From: Aeromonas australiensis
GTDB lineage: Bacteria > Pseudomonadota > Gammaproteobacteria > Enterobacterales > Aeromonadaceae
Length of the DNA stretch: 64,000 bases
Assembly (NCBI RefSeq): GCF_000819725.1
Contig: NZ_CDDH01000051.1
Coordinates: forward strand, 62,001 to 126,000
Reading direction: 5' to 3'
Shown here: in pieces, positions 9,382-16,106 of the stretch
Numbering within the stretch: the stretch's first letter is position 1
Layout: each line of letters starts with the position of its first letter
Program-made: the position numbers and the translations under genes
Notes under the pieces: generated by a model
Database searches by the model: none
What the model saw: only the letters and a program-made list of their open reading frames with translations
What the model was told of the DNA's origin: nothing

Positions 9382-9954
9382 ATGGAAACTATAGTTCAAT
9401 ACAAACTAAATGATATGGGAGACAAGGCTAGTCTTGATGCTACGGTATTAGATAAAATGATCCGGCAGGTTGAGACGTTATTGAATAGGTACAGTAAGTT
9501 ATTAGTTGTCAGGGTTGATCTACATGTGCCGGATGATGTGTGGTTAAATGATTCAAAATTGATAGATAAATTACTGAAAAATATAAGAAAAACAAAATAC
9601 AAAGATCACTTGTTCGGATACTTTTGGGTATTGGAACGAGAGAAGAAGAAGCAAGGGCATTATCATATGGTGTTCTTCTTTGATGGTCAGCAGCGGCAAA
9701 GTCAGTGGGCCGCACAGGATATGATTGAGGGCTGTTGGCAGCGAGTTGTCAGCAGTGGAACGATACACCGCACCAAGGGCACTGGCACTGGGATGTTATT
9801 GCATGGCGATCAGCAAAAAAGAGCGGATACCATTTACGCCCTCTCTTATCTATGCAAGAAACGAGGCAAGAAACGTCTTGAAAAAGGGCAACGATTATAC
9901 GGATTCTCTCGTTTACCTAAACCGCCACTAAAAACCAGTCAAATAGCCGCCTAG
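9382..9954 (+). CDS. YagK/YfjJ-family (inovirus Gp2-like) putative replication protein
   Basis: A protein of 190 residues preceded by a strong ribosome binding site (AGGAGG, six bases before the ATG). Three blocks fit the HUH replication-initiator plan: motif 1 KLLVVRVDLHVP (about 39-50), the His-rich motif HYHMVFFFDG with His93 and His95, and a Tyr motif IYALSYLCKK with Tyr152 and Tyr156. YagK/YfjJ C-terminal domain proteins occur in cryptic prophages and P4-like islands and are annotated as inovirus Gp2. A role in rolling-circle replication of the excised element is an inference. The protein is basic at its C-terminus (KKRGKKRLEKGQR), consistent with DNA binding. It stands alone between two GGGTAGG-type hairpins. 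Confidence 0.72.
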   Translation: METIVQYKLNDMGDKASLDATVLDKMIRQVETLLNRYSKLLVVRVDLHVPDDVWLNDSKLIDKLLKNIRKTKYKDHLFGYFWVLEREKKKQGHYHMVFFFDGQQRQSQWAAQDMIEGCWQRVVSSGTIHRTKGTGTGMLLHGDQQKRADTIYALSYLCKKRGKKRLEKGQRLYGFSRLPKPPLKTSQIAA

Positions 9955-9980
9955 AACGCCCTGTAATTGCATTCACAACC

Positions 9981-9997
9981 CCTACCCTGTAGGGTGG
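9981..9997. repeat. Hairpin with CCTACCC/GGGTGG arms after the Rep-like gene
   Basis: CCTACCC, a TGTA loop and GGGTGG form a stem with one T-G wobble. The arms match those of the hairpin at 9072-9091. A further GGGTAAGGG follows at about 10002. Together with the left hairpin it frames the Rep-like gene. Confidence 0.55.
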
Positions 9998-10081
9998 TAT
10001 TGGGTAAGGGTTATAATTTAAATTAGAGCGTTTTAAGTGCAATTGTTTAACGGCGACCTTACCCCCCCTATTATAAATCAA

Positions 10082-10948
10082 TTATTTTCTGCGGAAATTT
10101 GATTTACTTGTTGAACCATCAGGATATTTTAGTTGTATTTCAATTGTATCTGGTTGAACTTTATAAGTAATCGTAGCATCATCATTTTGAAAACCATTGG
10201 AGCCATCGCGCCAGCGACCCACCTCATTTATTTCTGAACCGGGCAGTACTCTCCATATGATCTTATTATCATACTTATTGATTTGGCACTCATAATTCCA
10301 TGTGGTGTTGTCTGCTGGTCTGATATAGCCAACAATAACTTTATTATAACCCTCCTTGTAGTGATCTTTTACTTTTATTGTATGCGGTTCTTTTCTAAAT
10401 TCTAGCGAAATTGCATGTTGGCAAATATTATTGAATTCTTTTTCTGACACTTGAGAGGCATTGATAGCCATGTTGGTACTTTTAATCTTATCCAAGCTCA
10501 TAATTTCATCCTTCCCTGATTGTGTTGCTATAAGCATGTTTACTAGCTGCTGCGATAGAGATTTTCTAAAGCTATATTCATTGCCATCTTTACCTTTTCT
10601 CATCCATTCTGAGTATGTAACGCCACCATCTTTGGACACTCTAAATGAGATACTCTCTTCGTGAAAGCTACATTCGTAATATTTTTTATTGTTAGAGACG
10701 ATCACTGACTTGACCGATGGAGTATGAAATCTATGGAATATAATTTCATCTTTGTCTGTTTTTTCCTCCACGCTATAAACACCCACACAAAGAGCATTGT
10801 AGTCACTGTCATGTAAATTCTGTAAGTTATTTTGGGCGGTCTCAGGAGCAGACGCAACATTATCATTGTCTACTTTTTTTTCTAAAAAATAGTTATAGAG
10901 GCCAAATGAAAACAAAAGAAAAAGTATAATTTTTACAGTGTTTGACAC
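10082..10948 (-). CDS. Membrane-anchored protein of unknown function with an apparent internal duplication
   Basis: Not recognised. A protein of 288 residues from the GTG at 10948, which has AAAGGA upstream and lies five bases after the recombinase stop; the ATG at 11014 would overlap the recombinase. An N-terminal hydrophobic segment (VKIILFLLFSFGLYNYFL) is a signal anchor, so the bulk is probably periplasmic. Two similar units seem to follow, roughly residues 48-150 and 170-288. Each has Asn-x-x-Cys or Ala-Leu-Cys early, a K(S)VIV beta strand, a Tyr-x-Glu-Cys motif (YYECSF; NYECQI), then an I-x-(F/W)-R-V strand and a (W)MRKGKDG / RWRDGSNG turn. The paired cysteines suggest disulfides. Low GC and many ATA/TTA/AGA codons mark it as acquired cargo. 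Confidence 0.7.
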   Translation of the reverse strand: MSNTVKIILFLLFSFGLYNYFLEKKVDNDNVASAPETAQNNLQNLHDSDYNALCVGVYSVEEKTDKDEIIFHRFHTPSVKSVIVSNNKKYYECSFHEESISFRVSKDGGVTYSEWMRKGKDGNEYSFRKSLSQQLVNMLIATQSGKDEIMSLDKIKSTNMAINASQVSEKEFNNICQHAISLEFRKEPHTIKVKDHYKEGYNKVIVGYIRPADNTTWNYECQINKYDNKIIWRVLPGSEINEVGRWRDGSNGFQNDDATITYKVQPDTIEIQLKYPDGSTSKSNFRRK

Positions 10949-10953
10949 AATAG

Positions 10954-11583
10954 TTAATCCTTTATATTTGTTCGGCAATGCTTGGCTATTTTTGCAATCG
11001 TAGCTCGACTGCATTTATACATATCCTCAATCTTGCTATAAGACCATCCAGCAGACAAGGCCAATTGAATCTTTTCGTGAAGTGCCGCATCTATCGGGCG
11101 GCCTTTATAGCGTCCTTCTGCCTTGGCTTTGGCGATGCCTTGAGCCTGACGGCGGCGACGGTCGGTATAGTCTTTGCGAGCAATGGCGGCGAGCATATCA
11201 AGCATCATACTGTTCAATGCGTCCAGCATCCGGCTGGTGAACTCGTCCCCTGTCGTCATAAGCTGGTGGCTGGTGGGCAAATCCAGTGCCACGATCCGCA
11301 CACCTTTAGCCTTGATAATGGCTTTCAGGCTTTCCCAGTCCTCACCGTTAAGGCGGCTGATACGGTCTACCTGTTCCACCAGCAGGCAATCCCCTTGCTG
11401 GGCGATATCAAGTAGGCGGAACAACTCGGGACGTTTGAGACTGGCCCCCGATTCGTTTTCAACAAACCATCCGGCAATCTGTTGCCCTTGGCTTTGGGTA
11501 AACTCGATCAACTGTTCTTTTGCGCGGCTGGCGTCTTGTTCGTCGGTACTGGCTCGCAGGTATCCATAGATCCGGTTGCTCAT
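10954..11583 (-). CDS. Serine recombinase (resolvase/invertase family)
   Basis: A protein of 209 residues from the ATG at 11583; the longer frame to 11700 adds residues unlike the family start. The N-terminus MSNRIYGYLRASTDEQD carries the catalytic Ser12 in the R-x-S-T context. LLVEQVDRISRLNGEDWESL holds the conserved D-R-(I/L)-S-R active-site segment. A C-terminal helix-turn-helix (GWSYSKIEDMYKCSRATIAKIAK) binds DNA. It belongs to the small resolvase/invertase class. It may resolve multimers or invert DNA; no inverted target segment is evident here. The unknown membrane protein gene follows five bases after it, so they are likely co-transcribed from the promoter at 11617-11646. Confidence 0.9.
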   Translation of the reverse strand: MSNRIYGYLRASTDEQDASRAKEQLIEFTQSQGQQIAGWFVENESGASLKRPELFRLLDIAQQGDCLLVEQVDRISRLNGEDWESLKAIIKAKGVRIVALDLPTSHQLMTTGDEFTSRMLDALNSMMLDMLAAIARKDYTDRRRRQAQGIAKAKAEGRYKGRPIDAALHEKIQLALSAGWSYSKIEDMYKCSRATIAKIAKHCRTNIKD

Positions 11584-11616
11584 AATGCCCTCTGGTTTCC
11601 TTTGTGTGGTTTCGTA

Positions 11617-11646
11617 ATTATAGTTTGTTTTGAGTGGTTTAGTAAA
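11617..11646 (-). promoter_or_regulatory. Putative sigma70 promoter of the recombinase operon
   Basis: On the minus strand: -35 TTTACT (11646-11641), 18-bp spacer, perfect -10 TATAAT (11622-11617), 33 bases before the recombinase ATG. Confidence 0.6.
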
Positions 11647-11841
11647 TGAGAGACCAGAGATAATCGAGATAGAAAGCCAATTTTCTTTAGGTATACCCAA
11701 TGAAACTGATGAAAACCTGTACGATATTTCAAAATTTAAAAAAATTTAACAAAGGGGTTCGTTTGGTTTCGTTAATTGGTGTTGAGCACTTTCTGAACAG
11801 TTATGATGACATCAAGATTTCAGGGAGGGGGAGCGGAAGCG

Positions 11842-12051
11842 ATGTTATTGAGAATTATTATCATATTGGTCATGACTACGGTATCGCAGGTGAGCCATTC
11901 AACTGCATACAGTCAATACAACCTGATCCGCGATGAAGTGGTGAAGCAACAGCGCGTCTGTACCTATGAGAACAAGCGCGGTGAGATTCATGTGATTACC
12001 AAACCCAAGGCAAAGCGGTGTGCGAAGTACATAAACACCGACCGCTTGTAG
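11842..12051 (+). CDS. Small putative secreted protein of unknown function
   Basis: A 69-residue product from the ATG at 11842, the start that places a hydrophobic signal-like segment (LLRIIIILVMTTVSQV) at the N-terminus; an in-frame ATG at 11803 is possible. The mature part is basic and has two cysteines framing a short region (CTYENKRGEIHVITKPKAKRC), consistent with a disulfide. The family is not recognised. It lies just inside the right end of the element, in the same direction as the integrase. An overlapping frame from 11700 was not chosen because it lacks a ribosome binding site and recognisable features. Confidence 0.5.
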   Translation: MLLRIIIILVMTTVSQVSHSTAYSQYNLIRDEVVKQQRVCTYENKRGEIHVITKPKAKRCAKYINTDRL

Positions 12052-12173
12052 GGATGAACTGTGGTTCAAGGTGTGCAACAATGTGGATTCTTGCCAGCAG
12101 ACGATAGAGAGTATAAATCTATAACTTGCTGATTTTAAACAACAATCCGCTGTTGCTCTGTTGATGTAGAGGA

Positions 12174-12197
12174 CGGCTTACAGGCCGACTCCGACCT
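12174..12197. repeat. attR: right copy of the 24-bp rnpB direct repeat
   Basis: Exact copy of 7238-7261. It is followed within ten bases by a strong terminator hairpin that would sit just after rnpB if the element were excised. Confidence 0.88.
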
Positions 12198-12205
12198 CAT
12201 TGCGA

Positions 12206-12238
12206 AGAGCCCCGCGATTTATCGCGGGGCTCTTTTTT
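12206..12238 (+). terminator. Probable original rnpB terminator, now separated from rnpB by the element
   Basis: A perfect 12-bp stem (AGAGCCCCGCGA / TCGCGGGGCTCT) with a four-base loop and a T-run. It lies eight bases after the right repeat and no gene of the element reads directly into it, so it fits the rnpB terminator before insertion. Confidence 0.85.
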
Positions 12239-12567
12239 AATGCATGAGAAAATATGGTTTCGTTGGCAGGATATTGTCGGCCTTGTCATTTTGAATGAAA
12301 TTATATGTTTTAAATCAATCGAATAGTTTCGTACTTGGCACGATGGCAGCGATAGATGGTGACAGAACCAAGGATGGCTGTTCGCACTCGCATATTGTGT
12401 GTGCTCTCAGTTCATTCACTTATTTCAATTAATCACCGGAGTTTAACGCCAAATAACTTGTGGAAAATCAACCCACTCAATCTGCGGTATGCAATCGCTG
12501 CGTCAATATGTTCCCTCTGTCCCATCTCCTTGCTTGAAAAGCCCTCTACTCGTCCTTAAACTTCAGC
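12239..12567. other. Non-coding region upstream of the dcw cluster
   Basis: About 330 bases without a credible gene; the short open frames here lack start signals and family features. It should contain the promoter for mraZ, but no clear -35/-10 pair stands out by eye. The MraZ-type repeats lie at its right edge. Confidence 0.6.
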
Positions 12568-12592
12568 GTGGGGAAAAGTGGATAAAAGTGGT
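12568..12592. promoter_or_regulatory. MraZ operator: three GTGG repeats with 10-bp period
   Basis: GTGGGG, GTGGAT and GTGGTT begin at 12568, 12578 and 12588, separated by A-rich spacers, so the motif recurs exactly once per helical turn. MraZ is known to bind direct GTGG(G) repeats upstream of its own gene and repress the dcw cluster. The site lies 48 bases before the mraZ start. Confidence 0.85.
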
Positions 12593-12639
12593 TTTTAGAG
12601 GGGCAATCTGCCTGCTCACTCACCTTCAGGGACTGCAAT

Positions 12640-13098
12640 TTGTTGCGTGGCGCTCATGCCATCAGCCTGGACAGTAAAGGGCGGCTGGCAATTCCGACCA
12701 AATTCCGTGATTGGCTGCGCGATGAAAGCGACGGCCAGCTGGTTTGCACCATCGACATAGCCCATCCCTGTCTGCTGCTTTATCCCCTGAATGAGTGGGA
12801 AGAGGTCGAGCGCAAGCTCAAGACCCTTTCCAGCATGAATCCCGCTGAACGCCGTTTGCAGCGACTGCTGCTGGGACATGCAACCGAATGCGAGCTGGAT
12901 GGCAATGGCCGTCTGCTGCTCAGTCAGCCACTGCGCAACCATGCGGGGCTGGACAAGAAAATCATGCTGGTGGGCCAGCTCAACAAGTTTGAGCTGTGGG
13001 ATGAAGCCCGCTGGCAACAACAGGTCAATGACGACATCTTGGGTCTGCCCGGGGATGAATGGGCAAGCTCACCACGACTACAGGATTTCTCTTTATAA
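12640..13098 (+). CDS. mraZ: Transcriptional regulator MraZ
   Basis: A protein of 152 residues. The start is TTG, with AGGGA at 12628-12632 seven bases upstream; this gives an N-terminus ([20 protein letters not shown]) equivalent to E. coli MFRGAT. Two SpoVT-AbrB-like halves each contain a D-(S/G)-x-GR-L segment ([21 protein letters not shown]). MraZ forms a ring-shaped oligomer that binds GTGG repeats and represses the dcw operon; three such repeats lie just upstream. The stop TAA is immediately followed by the rsmH ATG. Confidence 0.95.
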   Translation: MLRGAHAISLDSKGRLAIPTKFRDWLRDESDGQLVCTIDIAHPCLLLYPLNEWEEVERKLKTLSSMNPAERRLQRLLLGHATECELDGNGRLLLSQPLRNHAGLDKKIMLVGQLNKFELWDEARWQQQVNDDILGLPGDEWASSPRLQDFSL

Positions 13099-14037
13099 AT
13101 GACCCAAGCCGCTGAACACATCACAGTGCTGCTGCACGAAGCCGTTGAAGGTCTGGCCATCAAGCCGGACGGTGTCTACGTCGACGGTACTTTTGGCCGG
13201 GGTGGTCATTCTCGCCTGATCCTGCAGCACCTTGGTCCCAATGGCCGTCTGATCGCCATCGACCGCGATCCCCAGGCGATCGCCGAAGCGGCCAAGATCC
13301 AGGATCCCCGTTTCGAAATCGTCCATGGTCCCTTCTCCGGCATCACTTCTTATCTGGATGAGCGCGGTTTGCTAGGCAAGGTGGATGGCTTCCTGCTGGA
13401 TCTGGGGGTCTCTTCACCCCAGCTGGATGATGCCGAGCGCGGATTCAGTTTTATGAAAGATGGTCCGCTCGATATGCGGATGGACCCCACCTCCGGTCAG
13501 AGCGCTGCCGAGTGGTTGGCCAAGGCCGATGTGGATGATATCGCCTGGGTGCTGAAGACCTTCGGCGAGGAGCGTTTCGCCAAAAAAATCGCCCGTGCCA
13601 TCGTGCACGACCGTGTGACCGAGCCTTACGTGCGTACCCGTCAACTGGCGGAGATGATTGCCCGGGTCAATCCGAGCAAGGAGAAGGGCAAACATGCGGC
13701 AACCCGCAGCTTCCAGGCCATCCGCATCTATATCAACAGCGAGCTGGACGAGATTGAAACCGCGCTCAATGGTGCGCTGCAGGTGCTGGCACCGCATGGC
13801 CGCCTGTCAGTGATCAGCTTCCACTCACTGGAAGATCGGCTGGTTAAACACTTTATCCGCAAGCACGAGAAGGGACCTGAGGTACCACATGGCATACCGC
13901 TGACCGAAGCCCAATTGGCAGGCGGTCGCAAATTGAAGTCGGTCGGCAAGGCGCTCAAGCCTTCTGAACATGAGGTATCTGAAAACAGCCGCTCGCGCAG
14001 CTCGGTGCTACGCGTAGCGCAGCGGTTGATGGAGTAA
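13099..14037 (+). CDS. rsmH: 16S rRNA (cytosine-1402-N4)-methyltransferase
   Basis: A protein of 312 residues. The Rossmann-type SAM site is visible in [17 protein letters not shown] (about 25-42) and [11 protein letters not shown], with the inserted helical domain in the middle and [18 protein letters not shown] near residue 250. RsmH (MraW) N4-methylates C1402 of 16S rRNA, the same nucleotide whose ribose is methylated by RsmI. It follows mraZ with no intergenic base and precedes ftsL by three bases. Confidence 0.96.
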   Translation: MTQAAEHITVLLHEAVEGLAIKPDGVYVDGTFGRGGHSRLILQHLGPNGRLIAIDRDPQAIAEAAKIQDPRFEIVHGPFSGITSYLDERGLLGKVDGFLLDLGVSSPQLDDAERGFSFMKDGPLDMRMDPTSGQSAAEWLAKADVDDIAWVLKTFGEERFAKKIARAIVHDRVTEPYVRTRQLAEMIARVNPSKEKGKHAATRSFQAIRIYINSELDEIETALNGALQVLAPHGRLSVISFHSLEDRLVKHFIRKHEKGPEVPHGIPLTEAQLAGGRKLKSVGKALKPSEHEVSENSRSRSSVLRVAQRLME

Positions 14038-14040
14038 GTC

Positions 14041-14355
14041 ATGAGCGAGGTGCGTGTTCATCTGGCCAAGGAGATCGTTGCCGATCTTTGGCGGCACAAG
14101 CTGCAGATCCTGTTGTCGGTTGCCGTGCTGGTGACCGCGTTTGCGGTGATCCTGGTGACCAACATGACCCGTGGCTTGACTGCCAAGCAGAATGACCTGA
14201 TGGCAGAAGAGGATCGTCTCAATATCGAGTGGCGCCATCTGTTGCTGGAGCAGGGCACCCTGGCCGAGCACTCCCGGGTGGCGAGTCTGGCGATGGACAA
14301 GCTGCAGATGGGGCGTTCGTTGGTGACCACCGAGAAGGTAATTACCCAACCATGA
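14041..14355 (+). CDS. ftsL: Cell division protein FtsL
   Basis: A bitopic membrane protein of 104 residues. A short cytoplasmic N-terminus (VRVHLAKEIVADLWRHKLQ) precedes one transmembrane helix (ILLSVAVLVTAFAVILVTN), then a periplasmic coiled coil with heptad leucines (LTAKQNDLMAEEDRLNIEWR...). FtsL forms the FtsQLB complex that licenses septal synthesis by FtsWI. Position between rsmH and ftsI is diagnostic, since the sequence is weakly conserved. The stop overlaps the ftsI ATG. Confidence 0.92.
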   Translation: MSEVRVHLAKEIVADLWRHKLQILLSVAVLVTAFAVILVTNMTRGLTAKQNDLMAEEDRLNIEWRHLLLEQGTLAEHSRVASLAMDKLQMGRSLVTTEKVITQP

Positions 14356-16106
14356 AACGCAAGGCTACAGCCAAAGCTGCCAAAGCGAATGTCAAAGCGC
14401 CATCGATCTATCCGTGGCGCTTTCGCACGCTTGCGGTGTTTATCGGCATCGCGTTTGTGGGTCTGATCTTGCGTCTGGCCTGGATCCAGGTGATCAATCC
14501 GGATAGGTTGCGTCAGGAGGGGGACATGCGCTCCCTGCGTACCACCTCCACCCAGGCGGTGCGCGGTATGATCACCGATCGCAACGGTGAGCAGCTGGCA
14601 GTCTCGGTACCGGTCGAGGCGGTCTGGGCCGATCCCAAGACAGTGCACGAGTCCGGTGCCATTCACAACGAACGTGCCTGGCTGGCGCTGTCGGCTGTTC
14701 TCAAGATTGACATCAACACCCTGAAACATCGCATCTCTAATCCCAACAAGCGCTTCGTCTATCTTCAGCGCCAGGTGACTCCCGCTGTGTCCGAGTATAT
14801 CAAGGGGCTCAATCTGGGCGGCGTTTACCTGCGTCCCGAATCTCGCCGCTTTTATCCAACCGGGGAGATCAGCGCCCATCTGGTGGGGGTAACCAATATC
14901 GATGGTAGCGGTATTGAAGGGATTGAGCGTAGCTATAACGAGTGGCTGACCGCGACACCCGGCGAAATGCGGGTGCGCAAGGATCGACAGGGGCGGGTCA
15001 TCGAGCGGCTGGGGATAGTGAAAGAGGGCAAGAATGCCAACGATCTGCAGCTCAGCATCGATCAGCGGGTGCAGGCGCTGGCCTATCGCGCTCTGAAGCG
15101 GGCAACCGACGAGAACAAGGCGACCTCCGGCTCCATGGTGATGCTGGATATCAAGAGCGGGGAAGTGCTCGCCATGGTCAACACCCCCTCTTACAACCCC
15201 AACAACCGGGGGCAATACCAGAGTTTTCGGGTGCGCAACCGGGTGGTAACCGATACCTATGAACCTGGCTCAACGCTAAAGCCATTGATTTTGCTCAGTG
15301 CCCTTCAGGCGGGAGTCACCAGCTGGAAGGATTTCATTCCCGGCGGTCCGCTCTTTATCGGGGCCAAGCAAATCAAGGACGTCAGTATCCACAAGGCGAC
15401 CAACCTCTACGATATCCTGCGCTACTCCTCCAACATCGGTATGTCGCGCATCGCCTTGCGGATGCCGGCGCAGGAGATGATCAATACCCTCAGCATGTTC
15501 GGTTTTGGCATGGATACCGGCAGCGGACTGATGGGCGAGAGCAGCGGCATGTTGCCCCAGCGCCGTCGTTGGTCGGATATTGAGCGGGCCACACTCTCGT
15601 TCGGCTATGGCCTGCGGGTGACGCCGCTGCAGCTGGCTTCTGCCTATGCCACGTTGGCCAACAAGGGCAAGCGGGTGCCACTCTCCATCGTCAAGGTGAC
15701 AGAGCCGCCCAAGGGTGAACAGGTTATCGACCACAACAATGCTGCCGCCATGTTGCAGGCACTGGAGTATGTGGTCGACAACGGCATACCCAAAGCCAAA
15801 ATTCCTGGCTATCGAGTGGGGGGTAAGAGTGGTACTGCCAAGGTCGCCGTCGCCGGTGGCTATGGCAAGGATTACATGGCCTGGTTTGCCGGTTTTGCGC
15901 CCGCTAGCGACCCTCGTTTCGTCATGGTGGTGGTGATCAATGAGCCAAAAGGCAGCGCCTATTATGGTGGCGCCGTGGCAACGCCACCTTTTGCAGAGGC
16001 CATGGGTGGGGTACTGCAACTCTTCAATATTCGGCCCGATGCGTTACCGCTTTCGGTTCCCCCCAAACTTGCCCGTACGGAGGCACACCTTGTCCCGCGC
16101 ACTTGA
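14352..16106 (+). CDS. ftsI: Septal peptidoglycan transpeptidase FtsI (PBP3)
   Basis: A class B penicillin-binding protein of 584 residues from the ATG overlapping the ftsL stop. A cytoplasmic basic tail and one membrane helix (TLAVFIGIAFVGLILRLAWI) anchor it. The non-catalytic pedestal includes RGMITDRNGEQLAVS. The transpeptidase motifs are Ser307 in EPGSTLK, SSN in YSSNIGM, and KSGT in GGKSGTAKV. The catalytic serine has the same number as in E. coli. It crosslinks septal wall with FtsW and is the target of aztreonam-like beta-lactams. The 3' end overlaps the murE start. Confidence 0.96.
   Translation: MKRKATAKAAKANVKAPSIYPWRFRTLAVFIGIAFVGLILRLAWIQVINPDRLRQEGDMRSLRTTSTQAVRGMITDRNGEQLAVSVPVEAVWADPKTVHESGAIHNERAWLALSAVLKIDINTLKHRISNPNKRFVYLQRQVTPAVSEYIKGLNLGGVYLRPESRRFYPTGEISAHLVGVTNIDGSGIEGIERSYNEWLTATPGEMRVRKDRQGRVIERLGIVKEGKNANDLQLSIDQRVQALAYRALKRATDENKATSGSMVMLDIKSGEVLAMVNTPSYNPNNRGQYQSFRVRNRVVTDTYEPGSTLKPLILLSALQAGVTSWKDFIPGGPLFIGAKQIKDVSIHKATNLYDILRYSSNIGMSRIALRMPAQEMINTLSMFGFGMDTGSGLMGESSGMLPQRRRWSDIERATLSFGYGLRVTPLQLASAYATLANKGKRVPLSIVKVTEPPKGEQVIDHNNAAAMLQALEYVVDNGIPKAKIPGYRVGGKSGTAKVAVAGGYGKDYMAWFAGFAPASDPRFVMVVVINEPKGSAYYGGAVATPPFAEAMGGVLQLFNIRPDALPLSVPPKLARTEAHLVPRT

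Larger units (their letters stand above)
7262..12197. mobile_element. Integrative element of about 4.9 kb at the 3' end of rnpB
   Basis: The element is bounded by 24-bp direct repeats, the left one being the end of rnpB. It holds a tyrosine integrase next to attL, a YagK/YfjJ (inovirus Gp2-like) protein, a leftward pair of a serine recombinase and an unknown membrane-anchored protein, and a short secreted protein. Stretches such as 9100-9380 and 10080-10950 are visibly AT-rich against the GC-rich host genes. No capsid, conjugation or relaxase gene is seen. It may be a satellite of a filamentous phage, a mobilisable island or a degraded prophage. Excision would restore rnpB next to the terminator at 12206-12238. 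Confidence 0.85.

Noticed and set aside
11700-11936. 78-codon frame overlapping the small secreted protein gene
   Set aside because: No ribosome binding site and no hydrophobic or conserved segment; the other frame is more gene-like.
12356-12677. Short open frames before mraZ
   Set aside because: No initiation signals or family features, and they overlap the MraZ operator region.
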